Source: Phytohabitans kaempferiae (lineage in GTDB: Bacteria > Actinomycetota > Actinomycetes > Mycobacteriales > Micromonosporaceae). Taken from it: a stretch of DNA of 64,000 nucleotides. The stretch lies in NCBI RefSeq assembly GCF_042433955.1, contig NZ_JBHLUH010000010.1:53677-117676 (forward strand), given 5' to 3'. This document shows, in pieces, positions 43,564 to 52,160 of this stretch; position 1 is the first letter of the stretch, and each line of letters opens with the position of its first letter. The position numbers and the translations under genes were made by a program. Under the pieces are notes generated by a model that had not been told where the DNA came from, searched no databases, and saw only the letters and a list, made by a program, of their open reading frames with translations.

Positions 43564-44163
43564 GTGACCTTCGGCCTTCCGCCCCTGCCGCCGGCCCCGG
43601 GCTCGCCCGCCGGCCGGCCCGCCGCCGACGTGCTCGCCACCGAGCACCGGCAGCTCGCCGCGCTCTGCACCGCGCTGGCCGACCAGTCCCTGCCGCCCCG
43701 CCGCCGGCGCGACCTCGCCGACGTGCTGGCCGCGACCGCCGTCCGGCACCTCTCCGCCGAGGCGCAGTACGTCTACCCGGCCGTCCGGTCGTCCGTCCCC
43801 GGCGGGGCCGCCCTCGCCGACGGCGAGATAGCCGCGACCCGCGCGCTGCTCGCGACGCTCCGTGAGGACCGGCCGGCGGAGACCGCGGCGGCCCTGCGGC
43901 GGCACGCGCACGCCACCGCCGGCCTGCTCGACCGGCTGGCCGAGATCGCCACTCCCGAAGACCTGGTGCGCCTCGGCAACCGGATCGAGACCGCCGAGGA
44001 GGCCGCCCCCACGCGCCCGCATCCCGGCGCGCCGGCCACTCCACCGTGGAACAAGCTCACCGATCCGGCCCTCGGCCTGATCGACCGCCTCCGGGACGCG
44101 GTGACCGGGCGCCCTACGCGGGAGGAAATCCTTTTCCGCCGATACGCCAGTCGGCTCTTTTGA
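43564..44163 (+). CDS. Hemerythrin-like (HHE) protein
   Basis: A 199-residue, helical protein with the HHE pattern: ATEHRQLAALCTALADQ, VRHLSAEAQYVYPAVR and ALRRHAHATAGLLDRL, giving several His/Glu for a di-iron site. Members bind oxygen or NO, or store iron. The Pro-rich N-terminus before residue 20 looks like a linker. The GTG at 43564 has GGATGGGG upstream; a frame to 43477 is open. Downstream is a LysR regulator. Confidence 0.65.
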   Translation: MTFGLPPLPPAPGSPAGRPAADVLATEHRQLAALCTALADQSLPPRRRRDLADVLAATAVRHLSAEAQYVYPAVRSSVPGGAALADGEIAATRALLATLREDRPAETAAALRRHAHATAGLLDRLAEIATPEDLVRLGNRIETAEEAAPTRPHPGAPATPPWNKLTDPALGLIDRLRDAVTGRPTREEILFRRYASRLF

Positions 44164-44264
44164 TCATCCCGTTAACCATTCGGTTACAGTCAACCTGGCG
44201 TTTGGGGGAGCTTTCACAGGCCGAAGGTCTTTCGGTGATCGCACGTTGGTCCTACCGTCACGCT

Positions 44265-45236
44265 ATGAACCTGGAGTTGCGGCACCTCAAGGTGGTCGTC
44301 GCGATCGCGGAGACGGGCAGCGTCACCAAGGCTGCCTCGCAACTGGGGCTGGCACAACCAGCGCTCACGGCACAGCTCCAGCGCATTGAACGCACACTCG
44401 GCGGCCCGCTCTTCGAGCGCGACCGGCGGGGTGCGCGCCCGACCGCCCTCGGCGAGCTGGTTCTCGCCCGGGCACGAGTGTTACTGCCGGCGATGAAGGG
44501 GCTGCAGGACGAGGCGGCCCGACTCGCCGGCACGGGGGACGTGATGACCCGCTACCGGGTCGGCGGGGCCAACAGCCCGATCGTCGGCGGCCTGGTGCAC
44601 CGGCTCTCCGCCGCACAGCCCGAGGCACAGATCAGCACCTACGCCTCGTGGTACGCGGACGAGCTGGCCCAGATGGTGCTCGGCGGGCGGCTCGACTACG
44701 TACTCGTGGGGGTCTGCGGCGACGCGGCGCCCTCGGCGGCGCACGGCCTCGCCTGGCGTGTCGTCTCCGTGGACGCGGTCTTCGTCATGCTGCCCACCGC
44801 CCATCCGCTCGCCACCGACGACGAGGTCGACCTGGCCGACCTCGCCGAGGCGCAGTGGGTGGCCGCCCCCGGCGACGGATGCTTCGGCGACTGCTTCGCG
44901 GCGGCCTGCGCCCGGTCCGGTTTCACCCCACGGAAGGTGTACGAGACGGACGTGCGCGGCTGCATCGACATGGTGGAGTCGGGCGAGGCGGTGGCGCTGT
45001 GCCAGGCGACGTTCCGCCCGGTCAGCGGCCTGGTGACCCGCCCGCTCGCCGGCGCTCCCCTGCGCTGGCGGCTGCTGCTCGGCTGGCATCCCGAGGCGCT
45101 GGCCGCCAAGTTCGCCGACGACGTGCTCGGCCACGCGGTCGCCGCGTACGAGGACATGGTCGGCCGCAACCCGCTCTACCAGCGTTGGTTGAGCGACAAC
45201 CCCCCGTTCGGCGCCCAGCAGGTCGCCCCGATCTGA
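44265..45236 (+). CDS. LysR-family transcription regulator
   Basis: A 323-residue regulator. The winged HTH is LRHLKVVVAIAETGSVTKAASQLGLAQPALTAQLQRIERTLGGPLFERDRRG, followed by a periplasmic-binding-protein-like effector domain. ATG at 44265. The secreted protease gene starts 221 bases downstream on the same strand, and LysR genes stand next to secreted protease genes in several streptomycetes, so it is a likely activator of it (inference). Confidence 0.92.
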   Translation: MNLELRHLKVVVAIAETGSVTKAASQLGLAQPALTAQLQRIERTLGGPLFERDRRGARPTALGELVLARARVLLPAMKGLQDEAARLAGTGDVMTRYRVGGANSPIVGGLVHRLSAAQPEAQISTYASWYADELAQMVLGGRLDYVLVGVCGDAAPSAAHGLAWRVVSVDAVFVMLPTAHPLATDDEVDLADLAEAQWVAAPGDGCFGDCFAAACARSGFTPRKVYETDVRGCIDMVESGEAVALCQATFRPVSGLVTRPLAGAPLRWRLLLGWHPEALAAKFADDVLGHAVAAYEDMVGRNPLYQRWLSDNPPFGAQQVAPI

Positions 45237-45457
45237 CCTCCCCAAACCGACCGGCTCTCCTGGGAGTGACACGGCGCGGTATTACCCACCTGGTATCTGC
45301 CGCGATCAATTGAACGGCCGTTAGGGTCGCGCCGTACACCTCGATGAACCTCCCTCCACCGCCCTTGCGGCCCCGGGCCGCAAGGGTCCGGACGGTGCGT
45401 GAGCGCCGCCTGGTCCCGGTGGAGCGAGGCTCGACTCCAACCCCCAGGAGAACCCCC

Positions 45458-46933
45458 ATGAAGCGAAGACTCGCCATGCTCGCGGCGGCGGCGCTGCTGC
45501 CCGTGGGGGCCGTGGCGCTGCCGGCCGCCCCCGCGGTCGCGGCGCCCGGCCCCGGCGTGCCCCCGGCCGGCGGCGCCGCCTCCGCGCAGATGCTCGGCGC
45601 GATGCAGCGCGACCTCGGCCTCACCGCCGACGAGGCGCGGGCCCGGCTGGCCCGCGAAGACGACGCCAGCCGCACCGACGCGCGGCTGCGCAAGGACCTC
45701 GGCGCGGCGTACGGCGGCGCGTGGCTGACCGCCGGCGCCGACTCGCTGGTCGTCGCGGTCACCACCAAGGCCCAGGCCGCGAAGGTCACCGCCGCCGGCG
45801 CCACCGCCAGGATGGTGACCCGCAGCGAGGCCCAGCTCGACGCGGTCAAGTCCACGCTGGACCGCAACGCGGCCAAGGCGCCGGCCGGCGCGGTGCCCGG
45901 CTGGTACGTCGACGTGGTCACCAACACGGTCGTCGTGCTGGCGCGCGGCGACGCGGCGGCGGCCCGCGCGTTCGCGGCCACGGCCAAGTCGGACGCCGTG
46001 CGCGTGGTCGCCTCCAGCGAGGCCCCGGTGCCGCTCTACGACGTGCGCGGCGGCGACGCGTACTACATGGGCGGGCGCTGCTCGGTCGGCTTCGCGGTCT
46101 CGGGCGGCTTCGTCACCGCCGGCCACTGCGGCACCGTCGGTACGGCCACGCAGGGCTTCAACCAGGTCGCGCAGGGCACGTTCCGCGGCTCGTCGTTCCC
46201 GGGCAACGACTACGCCTGGGTACAGGTCAACTCCAACTGGACGCCGCAGCCGTGGGTCAACAACTACGCGGGCGGCAACGTGACGGTCGCCGGCTCGACC
46301 GAGGCGGCCGTGGGCGCGTCGATCTGCCGCTCCGGCTCCACCACCGGCTGGCGGTGCGGCACGGTCCAGGCCAAGAACTCGACGGTCAACTACCCGCAGG
46401 GCACCGTCACCGGCCTCACCCGTACCAACGCGTGCGCCGAGCCGGGCGACTCGGGCGGTTCGTGGCTCTCCGGCCAGCAGGCGCAGGGCGTCACCTCCGG
46501 CGGCTCGGGCAACTGCACCTCCGGCGGCACGACGTACTTCCAGCCGCTCAACGAGATCCTCTCGGTGTACGGCCTCACGCTCACCACCAGCGGCGGCGGC
46601 CCCGGTGTGCCCCCGCCCACCGGCTGCTCCGGGTACGAGTTCACGCGCAGCGGATCGCTCGCGCGTGGCGCCAGCGTGTACCAGCCGGACGGCAGCTACT
46701 ACTACTCGTCCGCGTCCGGCACGCACCGGGCCTGCCTCGACGGGCCGTCCGGTGTGGACTTCGACGTGTACCTCCAGCGGTGGAACGGCAGCGCCTGGGC
46801 GAACGTCGCCAGCGGCATCACGCCCAACCCCGACGAGACGCTGACCTACAGCGGCACGGCCGGCTACTACCGGTACCACGTGCACGCGTACAGCGGCTCG
46901 GGCAGCTACACGCTCGGCTTCAGCAACCCGTAG
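45458..46933 (+). CDS. Secreted S1 (alpha-lytic/SGP type) serine protease
   Basis: A 491-residue preproenzyme. Signal peptide about 1-29; a pro-domain of the alpha-lytic type (about 30-190: MLGAMQRDLGLTADEARARLARE...) folds the protease; mature part begins near 195. Catalytic triad H223 (TAGHCG), D251 (GNDYAW) and S332 (GDSGGS). A Gly/Pro linker (GGGPGVPPPTG) is followed by a C-terminal PPC-like domain (about 405-491). CAGGAG precedes the ATG. The protease should be secreted to break down protein; the PPC-like domain may help folding or binding. Confidence 0.95.
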   Translation: MKRRLAMLAAAALLPVGAVALPAAPAVAAPGPGVPPAGGAASAQMLGAMQRDLGLTADEARARLAREDDASRTDARLRKDLGAAYGGAWLTAGADSLVVAVTTKAQAAKVTAAGATARMVTRSEAQLDAVKSTLDRNAAKAPAGAVPGWYVDVVTNTVVVLARGDAAAARAFAATAKSDAVRVVASSEAPVPLYDVRGGDAYYMGGRCSVGFAVSGGFVTAGHCGTVGTATQGFNQVAQGTFRGSSFPGNDYAWVQVNSNWTPQPWVNNYAGGNVTVAGSTEAAVGASICRSGSTTGWRCGTVQAKNSTVNYPQGTVTGLTRTNACAEPGDSGGSWLSGQQAQGVTSGGSGNCTSGGTTYFQPLNEILSVYGLTLTTSGGGPGVPPPTGCSGYEFTRSGSLARGASVYQPDGSYYYSSASGTHRACLDGPSGVDFDVYLQRWNGSAWANVASGITPNPDETLTYSGTAGYYRYHVHAYSGSGSYTLGFSNP

Positions 46934-46948
46934 GAACCCACCTGGACA

Positions 46949-47079
46949 CCGGGGCGGGCGCGCTGCCACGAGGGGCCGCGCCCGTCCTGGCCTTTCCGCC
47001 GGTCCCGCCTTTCGCCCGGCGGAGCCGGACGCCAGGGCGGAGCCGGACACCAGGCGGAGCCGGACACCAGGCGGAGCCG
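46949..47079. repeat. Hairpin then 17-bp tandem repeats
   Basis: 46949-46962 pairs with 46977-46990 (14 bases, two mismatches), a likely terminator of the protease gene. Next, 47019-47079 holds about three and a half copies of a 17-18 base unit, GCGGAGCCGGACACCAG. No gene in between. Confidence 0.7.
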
Positions 47080-47101
47080 TCTCGGGCCGGCGACGACCGG
47101 C

Positions 47102-47377
47102 CTATCTGGGGTGGCTGATCGCGTAGTCGGCGTACGCGTCGGGCAGCCGCGGGTCGCGGGCCGGCCCGCCGCCCGCCGGCATCGACACGACCGCCCCGGC
47201 CTGGGAGAGCCGCTCCGCCAGGTTGAGCGGGATCTGGTAGCTGCCCGCCACCGCCGCCTTGATCATGGCCCGCTCGTCGTCGTCGGCCACGCCGTCCCAC
47301 CACCGCGCGAACGCGTCCAGGGCCGGATCGCGCCGCTCGCCGTTGTCCGCCAACAAGATCACCCCCAAGGGTTCCAT
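47102..47377 (-). CDS. Conserved small protein, function unknown
   Basis: A 91-residue soluble protein: MEPLGVILLADNGERRDPALDAFARWWDGVADDDERAMIKAAVAGSYQIPLNL... with a Pro/Gly-rich loop and an aromatic end (AYADYAISHPR). The ATG has GGTGGGACG before it, supporting this start over the longer frames. No domain recognised. The tandem repeats follow its stop. Confidence 0.6.
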   Translation of the reverse strand: MEPLGVILLADNGERRDPALDAFARWWDGVADDDERAMIKAAVAGSYQIPLNLAERLSQAGAVVSMPAGGGPARDPRLPDAYADYAISHPR

Positions 47378-47467
47378 CGTCCCACCGCTCAGAGTTGTCC
47401 GGTGGCGAAGCACGCCAAACCCGGCACATCCCGTGTGTCGCGCCGCCCGATCGGATATCAACGTGGG

Positions 47468-47542
47468 ATGAGCGAGCGAACCATCAGGCACGGCGTGGCC
47501 GGAGCCCCATCCCCGCCCGCGGCGAAGCGAGGAGCGGCATGA
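47468..47542 (+). repeat. Leader ORF of the MSER...PAAKRG family
   Basis: A 24-codon ORF, MSERTIRHGVAG at the start and PPAAKRGAA at the end, whose TGA overlaps the ATG of the next gene at 47539 (ATGA). Same family as 12085, 60999 and 63762. Confidence 0.8.
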
Positions 47543-47760
47543 GTGACGCGGACATCCTGCTGCGGGCGCGGCAGGCGGCCGAACTGCACACCAGAGCCGT
47601 CCGGGACATGGAGCAGTTCGTCGACGACTTCGCCGGTACGCCGGACGCGGCGGTCCTCGCCGAGTACGCCTCCCTGCTGGCCCGCGAGGAGGCGACCCGG
47701 ACCGGCCGGCAGGAGATGCTTGCCGCGCTCGGGCTGGAGGCACCGAGCGTCGAGCCGTGA
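47539..47760 (+). CDS. Small helical protein paired with NYN-type gene
   Basis: A 73-residue helical protein (MSDADILLRARQAAELHTRAVRDMEQFVDDF...). Its start is coupled to the leader ORF, and its stop overlaps the GTG of the NYN-domain gene (GTGA). No DNA-binding motif is seen. The arrangement, a small protein then a nuclease-fold protein, resembles toxin-antitoxin pairs, but the small protein looks unlike known antitoxins. Confidence 0.6.
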   Translation: MSDADILLRARQAAELHTRAVRDMEQFVDDFAGTPDAAVLAEYASLLAREEATRTGRQEMLAALGLEAPSVEP

Positions 47761-48125
47761 CGCTGGTCGTCGTCGACGGGGCGAATGTGGTCGGTTCCCG
47801 TCCGGATGGCTGGTGGCGTGACCGGGCCGGCGCGGCCGCCCGCCTCCGCGACGCCCTCGTGCCGCTCGCCGCCGAAGGGCTGCCCGACCTACCGCCGCCG
47901 CTGGAGGTCGTCCTGGTGCTGGAGGGAAGGGCGCGCGACGTGGAGGGCGTCGACGGGGTACGCGTGGTCGCCGCACCCGGATCGGGTGACGACACGATCG
48001 TGGACGTCGTCGCGGCGGCCCGGCCGAGGCGCACGGTCGTGGTGACCGCCGACCGAGGGCTGCGCGAGCGGGTACGGGGGCTCGGCGCGGAGGTGGTGGG
48101 CCCGCGCGCCGTACGCCGCGGGTGA
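47757..48125 (+). CDS. NYN/PIN-like domain protein
   Basis: A 122-residue protein with MTLVVVDGANVVGSRPDGWWRDR (first Asp of the nuclease fold), ARDVEGVDGVRVVAAPGSGDDTIVDVVAAA (second acidic set), and VVVTADRGLRERV (third). These match NYN/YacP-type PIN nucleases that cut RNA. Acidic residues look present, so it may be active. Coupled to the small protein upstream. Ends at the YGRG-like GPRAVRRG. Its true target is unknown. Confidence 0.7.
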   Translation: MTLVVVDGANVVGSRPDGWWRDRAGAAARLRDALVPLAAEGLPDLPPPLEVVLVLEGRARDVEGVDGVRVVAAPGSGDDTIVDVVAAARPRRTVVVTADRGLRERVRGLGAEVVGPRAVRRG

Positions 48126-48319
48126 TGCACGTCCTGAGTGGTCACTCAATTTCATTCGCCTCCGACCGGGCTCGCCGCACGGAGGGCACAAGCTCCCGAT
48201 ATTGGCGGAGGGTAATCTTTCATTCGCGCTGAGCGGCAAATCGGTAGGGGGCCGAGGCGGGGGCATCCGGTCTACCGTGATAGGAATAGCGTCCTCCGAG
48301 CCCCCAGGAGGTTTCCCCC
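48126..48319. promoter_or_regulatory. Upstream region of the FtsK operon
   Basis: TGAGTG-GT-CACTCA (48135-48148) is a palindromic operator-like site, and a purine-rich stretch with CAGGAGG (48305-48311) is the ribosome site of the next gene. No gene here. Confidence 0.4.
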
Positions 48320-48580
48320 GTGGCGAGCGTCGCCGAGGTCAAGTCGGCCATCGATGCCGCGATCCAACAGGTGAGCGAGGGGCAGGCCGCCGTCCACGCG
48401 GCCAGCGAAAAGCTCGCCGAGGCTCAGCAGAGCCTCGCGGTCGCGCTGGATGGGAGCGGCCACGAGGCGGTCAGCACCGCGCACGCGTCACTGACGCAGG
48501 CCACGCAGGAGCTGGAAGAGTGCCTCGCCGCCACCATGGCCGCGGTCGAGCAGGCACAGCAGTACTCAGCAGCCCTCTAG
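48320..48580 (+). CDS. Small helical protein, first gene of the FtsK operon
   Basis: An 86-residue Ala/Gln-rich, fully helical protein (VAEVKSAIDAAIQQVSEGQAAVHAASEKLAEAQQSLAVAL...). Length and hairpin-like helices recall WXG100/ESAT-6-type secretion partners, but no WXG motif is visible, so this is only shape. GTG start with CAGGAGG. It is followed after 7 bases by the next gene, so all four genes are one operon. Confidence 0.65.
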   Translation: MASVAEVKSAIDAAIQQVSEGQAAVHAASEKLAEAQQSLAVALDGSGHEAVSTAHASLTQATQELEECLAATMAAVEQAQQYSAAL

Positions 48581-48587
48581 CCCGGCC

Positions 48588-49469
48588 ATGTCCCTCGTCC
48601 AGGAGCTCGGCGCCAGCGTCCGCGCGACGTCGGACGACCTGCCGATCGGCTTGGTCGCGGTCGCCGTGGAGCGGTTGCGGCTCGCCGGTGAGCTGTTGAT
48701 GTGGGTCCGCCAGGAGTCGGTCGACCCGATCGGCGTACCGCGGCTGGCCGGCGCGATGGAGCACGCCGAGCAGGCCGCACAGGCGCTGCGCGTGGCGCAG
48801 GACGCGCTGCTGGCGTACCTCACCTCGATTGGCCTCTCGCACGACGGCACGCCGGCTCCGGACGGCTCGTGGCGCACCGCCATGGATCCGGAGAGCGCGC
48901 CGCCCGCGCAGCCGGCGTCCCCCGACGGCGCGCCGCCACCGCTGGGGCGGTGGTGGGCCGAGCGGGTCGCCGCGCTGACCGGCCACGGCAGCCCCGCGGC
49001 GCGCGGCGACTCGGCGGCCACCGACGGTCCCGACCTCATGCGGCGGGTCGCGGCGGGCGTCCGCTCGGAAGACCGCGACCGGCTCCACCGCGAACTGGGC
49101 GGCGTCGAGGCGCCGGTCGGGCTGGGGCTCGCCGCGCTCGCCCCACCGGTGCTGTACCGGCTCGCCAGCGACCTGCTCCGGCACCGGCCGCGCGAGGAGG
49201 ACCTGCCGGTGCTCACCCGCGAGATCGAGCCGCGCGTGCGCGACCTGCTGCCCGGCCTCCCGCCGGAGATCCTCCAGATCCAGCTCCAGCGGATCTGCCG
49301 GGTTCCGGTGCGGCCGCGCGACCACGACGCCCCGCCGCCACACCCCGCCGACTTCGCCGTGGTGGGCAGCGTCGTCACCGGCGTACTGCTGCGGCTGCTC
49401 GACCGCGAGCCCGACTCGCTCGACCCCGAGGCCCCCGAGCCCGTACCCGACACGGAGACCCATGCCTGA
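48588..49469 (+). CDS. Unknown protein of the FtsK operon
   Basis: A 293-residue soluble protein. The first 80 residues are helical (MSLVQELGASVRATSDDLPIGLVAVAVERLRLAGELLMWVRQ...), then a Pro/Ala-rich linker (about 95-120) and a helical C-terminal domain with PPPHPADFAVVGSVVTGVLLRLLDREPDSL. No known domain recognised. Its end overlaps the FtsK-like gene by 8 bases, so translation is coupled. Confidence 0.65.
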   Translation: MSLVQELGASVRATSDDLPIGLVAVAVERLRLAGELLMWVRQESVDPIGVPRLAGAMEHAEQAAQALRVAQDALLAYLTSIGLSHDGTPAPDGSWRTAMDPESAPPAQPASPDGAPPPLGRWWAERVAALTGHGSPAARGDSAATDGPDLMRRVAAGVRSEDRDRLHRELGGVEAPVGLGLAALAPPVLYRLASDLLRHRPREEDLPVLTREIEPRVRDLLPGLPPEILQIQLQRICRVPVRPRDHDAPPPHPADFAVVGSVVTGVLLRLLDREPDSLDPEAPEPVPDTETHA

Positions 49470-52110
49470 CGTCCGGACGTCGGTCGTCGAGTCGGTCCGT
49501 GCCCAGCTCTCGCGCGCCCGCGCGTCCGCCCGGGCCCACCAGGACGCGGCGAAGGCCGACCTCGCGGCCGCCGAGGCGCGGCTGGAGCGGGTACGGCAGG
49601 CGGCCGCCCAGCGCCCCGCCCGCGCCGCCGCCGAGCGCGACCGCCGCCTCGCCGAGCTCGACGCGCGGCACGCCGCCACGCTCGCCGACCTGGCCAGGCG
49701 GGCCGCGGTGGCCGGCGCGATGCGCTCCCCCGGTGCGGCGGGCGAGGCGTGGGCCTCCTGGCACCCCACCCCCGCCGCCCGGGGCGAGCCGCCGGACCTG
49801 CTCCGCATCGGCGAGATCCACGTCCCCGGCGCCGGTCCGGCCCCGGCGCTCGTGCCACTCTTCGACCGCGGGCACGTCGCCCTGGTCGACAACGTCCAGC
49901 TCGGCGGCGACGCCGTGGTCGCCACCCTCCTGCTGCGCGCCCTCGGCCGCACCGCGCAGGGCCAGATCGAGATCACCGGGTACGACCCGGAGCGGCTCGG
50001 CGGCGGCCTGGCCGGCTTCGCGCCACTGGCGCCCGCGGGGCTGCTCAAGTTCGTCGGGCCGGGCGGGCTCACGCCGCTCCTCGACGGGCTGGTCGATCAC
50101 ATCCGGCGGATCAACGAGACGGTGCTGGCCGGCGACTACGCCTCGCTCGCCGAGATGGCCCTGGCCACCGGGCGGCGCCCCGAGCCCTGGCGGGTCGCCG
50201 TGCTGCTCGGCGGCGACGAGCCCTCGCGCCACGAGCGGGCCCAGCTCGACCGGATCCTGCGCACCGGCGCGGCGTGCGGCGTACACCTGATCGTGCGCGG
50301 CATCCCGGTGGCCGCACACTCCACTGTGGAGGTCGTACGCGTCGAGGGCGACCGCGCGGAGCTTTCCGGCTGCGGCCCCCTGCCGGTGCTCCTCGACCCG
50401 CCGCCCCCGCCCGAGCTGGTCACCGCCACCTGCCGGCGGATCGCCGACCGGGTCGCGGTCGGACCGGCGCCGGCGGTCTTCCACGACCTCATCCCGCCGG
50501 AGGGCGAGACCTGGACCGAGTACTCGGCCGGCGGCCTCACCGCGCCGGTCGGCGACAGCCCGGAGGGGCGGCCGGTGTCGGTGACGCTCTCCGACTACCC
50601 GCCGCACGCGCTGATCGCCGGCCCCTCCGGCACCGGCAAGACCAACCTGATCTACGCGTGGATGGGCGCGCTCGCCGCCCGGTACTCCCCCACCGAGCTG
50701 GCCTTCTACCTCCTCGACTTCAAGGAGGGCGTGTCGTTCGCCCGGTTCGCGCCGGGGCGGCGTGACCCGAGCTGGCTGCCGCACGTACGGCTGGTCGGGG
50801 TCAACGTCAACACCGACCGGGAGTTCGGGCTGGCGCTGCTCCGCTTCCTCGGCCGCGAGCTGCGGCGGCGGGCCGACGCGGCCAAGCAGCACGAGGTGAC
50901 CAAGCTGTCCGAGCTGCGGCACGAGGACCCGGAGGGGCACTGGCCGCGGATCGTGGCGGTGATCGACGAGTTCCAGGTGCTGCTCACCGGCCGCGACGCG
51001 CTCGCCCAGGAGGCGGCGACCCTCCTCGAAGACCTGGCCCGGCGAGGGCGCTCGCAGGGCATCCACCTCATCCTCGCCTCGCAGGACGTCTCCGGCATCG
51101 AGGCGCTGTGGGGGCGGCCGGCGCTGGTCGCCCAGTTCACGCTCCGGATCGCGCTGCCCAAGGCGCGGCGGATCCTGCACGAGGCGAACACCGCCGCCGA
51201 GACGCTCCCCCGCCACCACGCCGTGGTCAACGCCGACTCCGGCGCGCCCGACGCCAACCGGATCGTGCGCATCCCGGCGGCCAGCGACCGGCGCGTGTGG
51301 GGCGACCTGCAGCACCGCCTCTGGCAGGACCGGCCAGCGTGGCTCGGCGCGCCCCGGCTCTTCGACGGCGACGCGGTGCCCCGGCTGGCCGAGGCGCCCG
51401 ACTTCGTCAAGCTGGCGCCGGGGGCGATCGACCCGGTGGTGCTGCTCGGCGAGTCGATCGACGTACAGGCCCACTCGGCCCGCCTGCCGCTGACCCGCTC
51501 GCCCGGCCGCAACCTGGCCGTGCTCGGCACGCGCGTCGACGAGGCGTGCGCCGTGCTCGCCGCCGCCGCCCGCTCGCTGGCCCGGCAGCACGAAGACGGC
51601 ACCGCCCGCTTCTCGGTCGCCTGCCTCGACCCGGACGCGGCCGCCACCGCCGAGTCGCTCCGCGCCGACCTGCCCGCCGACACCGGCTGGTACGACGCCG
51701 AGAGCCTCCCCGCCCTCCTCGCCTCCCTCGAACCGGACGGCTCCCGCCCGCATTACATCGTCATATTCGCCTGCGACGCCGCCGCCTCCCGCCTAGCGGT
51801 CAAGGAGGGGGGCCGCTCCGGCCACGACCACCTGCGGCGGCTGCTCAACACCGGCCCGGAGCGGCGCACGCACGTACTCGGCTGGTGGCGCGGCGTGGGC
51901 CGGCTCCGCGACGACCTCGGCGGCCCCGGCTCCCGTACCGACTCGATCGGCGCGTGGATCGCGCTCGACGTGCAGGGCTCCGACCTGGCCGGCTTCTTCC
52001 CGCAGCAGGGCGGCCCCGCCTGGTACCCCCGCCCGTGGCGCGCCCTGTACTTCGACCGCGCCCGCCACCGCACGCCCGAGGTCGTCATCCCGTACGGGCT
52101 GAGCGGATGA
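49462..52110 (+). CDS. FtsK/SpoIIIE-type (EccC-like) ATPase with coiled-coil N-terminus
   Basis: An 882-residue ATPase with three FtsK-like modules: a degenerate one (about 110-310), an intact central one with Walker A GPSGTGKT (387-394) and Walker B IVAVIDEF (497-503), and a degenerate one (about 690-870). The N-terminal 85 residues form a coiled coil; no membrane helix is seen, unlike EccC. The intact-plus-degenerate triple layout resembles EccC of type VII secretion, yet no other ESX gene is present. It could drive a DNA or protein translocation step. It lies between the 293-residue protein and a membrane protein. Confidence 0.85.
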   Translation: MPDVRTSVVESVRAQLSRARASARAHQDAAKADLAAAEARLERVRQAAAQRPARAAAERDRRLAELDARHAATLADLARRAAVAGAMRSPGAAGEAWASWHPTPAARGEPPDLLRIGEIHVPGAGPAPALVPLFDRGHVALVDNVQLGGDAVVATLLLRALGRTAQGQIEITGYDPERLGGGLAGFAPLAPAGLLKFVGPGGLTPLLDGLVDHIRRINETVLAGDYASLAEMALATGRRPEPWRVAVLLGGDEPSRHERAQLDRILRTGAACGVHLIVRGIPVAAHSTVEVVRVEGDRAELSGCGPLPVLLDPPPPPELVTATCRRIADRVAVGPAPAVFHDLIPPEGETWTEYSAGGLTAPVGDSPEGRPVSVTLSDYPPHALIAGPSGTGKTNLIYAWMGALAARYSPTELAFYLLDFKEGVSFARFAPGRRDPSWLPHVRLVGVNVNTDREFGLALLRFLGRELRRRADAAKQHEVTKLSELRHEDPEGHWPRIVAVIDEFQVLLTGRDALAQEAATLLEDLARRGRSQGIHLILASQDVSGIEALWGRPALVAQFTLRIALPKARRILHEANTAAETLPRHHAVVNADSGAPDANRIVRIPAASDRRVWGDLQHRLWQDRPAWLGAPRLFDGDAVPRLAEAPDFVKLAPGAIDPVVLLGESIDVQAHSARLPLTRSPGRNLAVLGTRVDEACAVLAAAARSLARQHEDGTARFSVACLDPDAAATAESLRADLPADTGWYDAESLPALLASLEPDGSRPHYIVIFACDAAASRLAVKEGGRSGHDHLRRLLNTGPERRTHVLGWWRGVGRLRDDLGGPGSRTDSIGAWIALDVQGSDLAGFFPQQGGPAWYPRPWRALYFDRARHRTPEVVIPYGLSG

Positions 52111-52160
52111 CCGGCGGCCGGAGCGCCTCCCGCCCGTCCAGCGGCGAAGCGCGGACGGGC
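52107..52160 (+). repeat. In-frame leader-like segment overlapping FtsK stop
   Basis: An ATG at 52107 overlaps the ATPase stop (ATGA) and opens a short segment (MTGGRSASRPSSGEARTG) with the same GCGGCGAAGCG..GGACGGGCATGA ending as the leader-ORF family. Here it is 54 bases long with no stop, so it reads in frame into the next gene at 52161. Confidence 0.6.

Noticed and set aside
48320..48580. WXG100/ESAT-6 protein
   Set aside because: Length and helices fit, but there is no WXG motif, and no other ESX gene is present.
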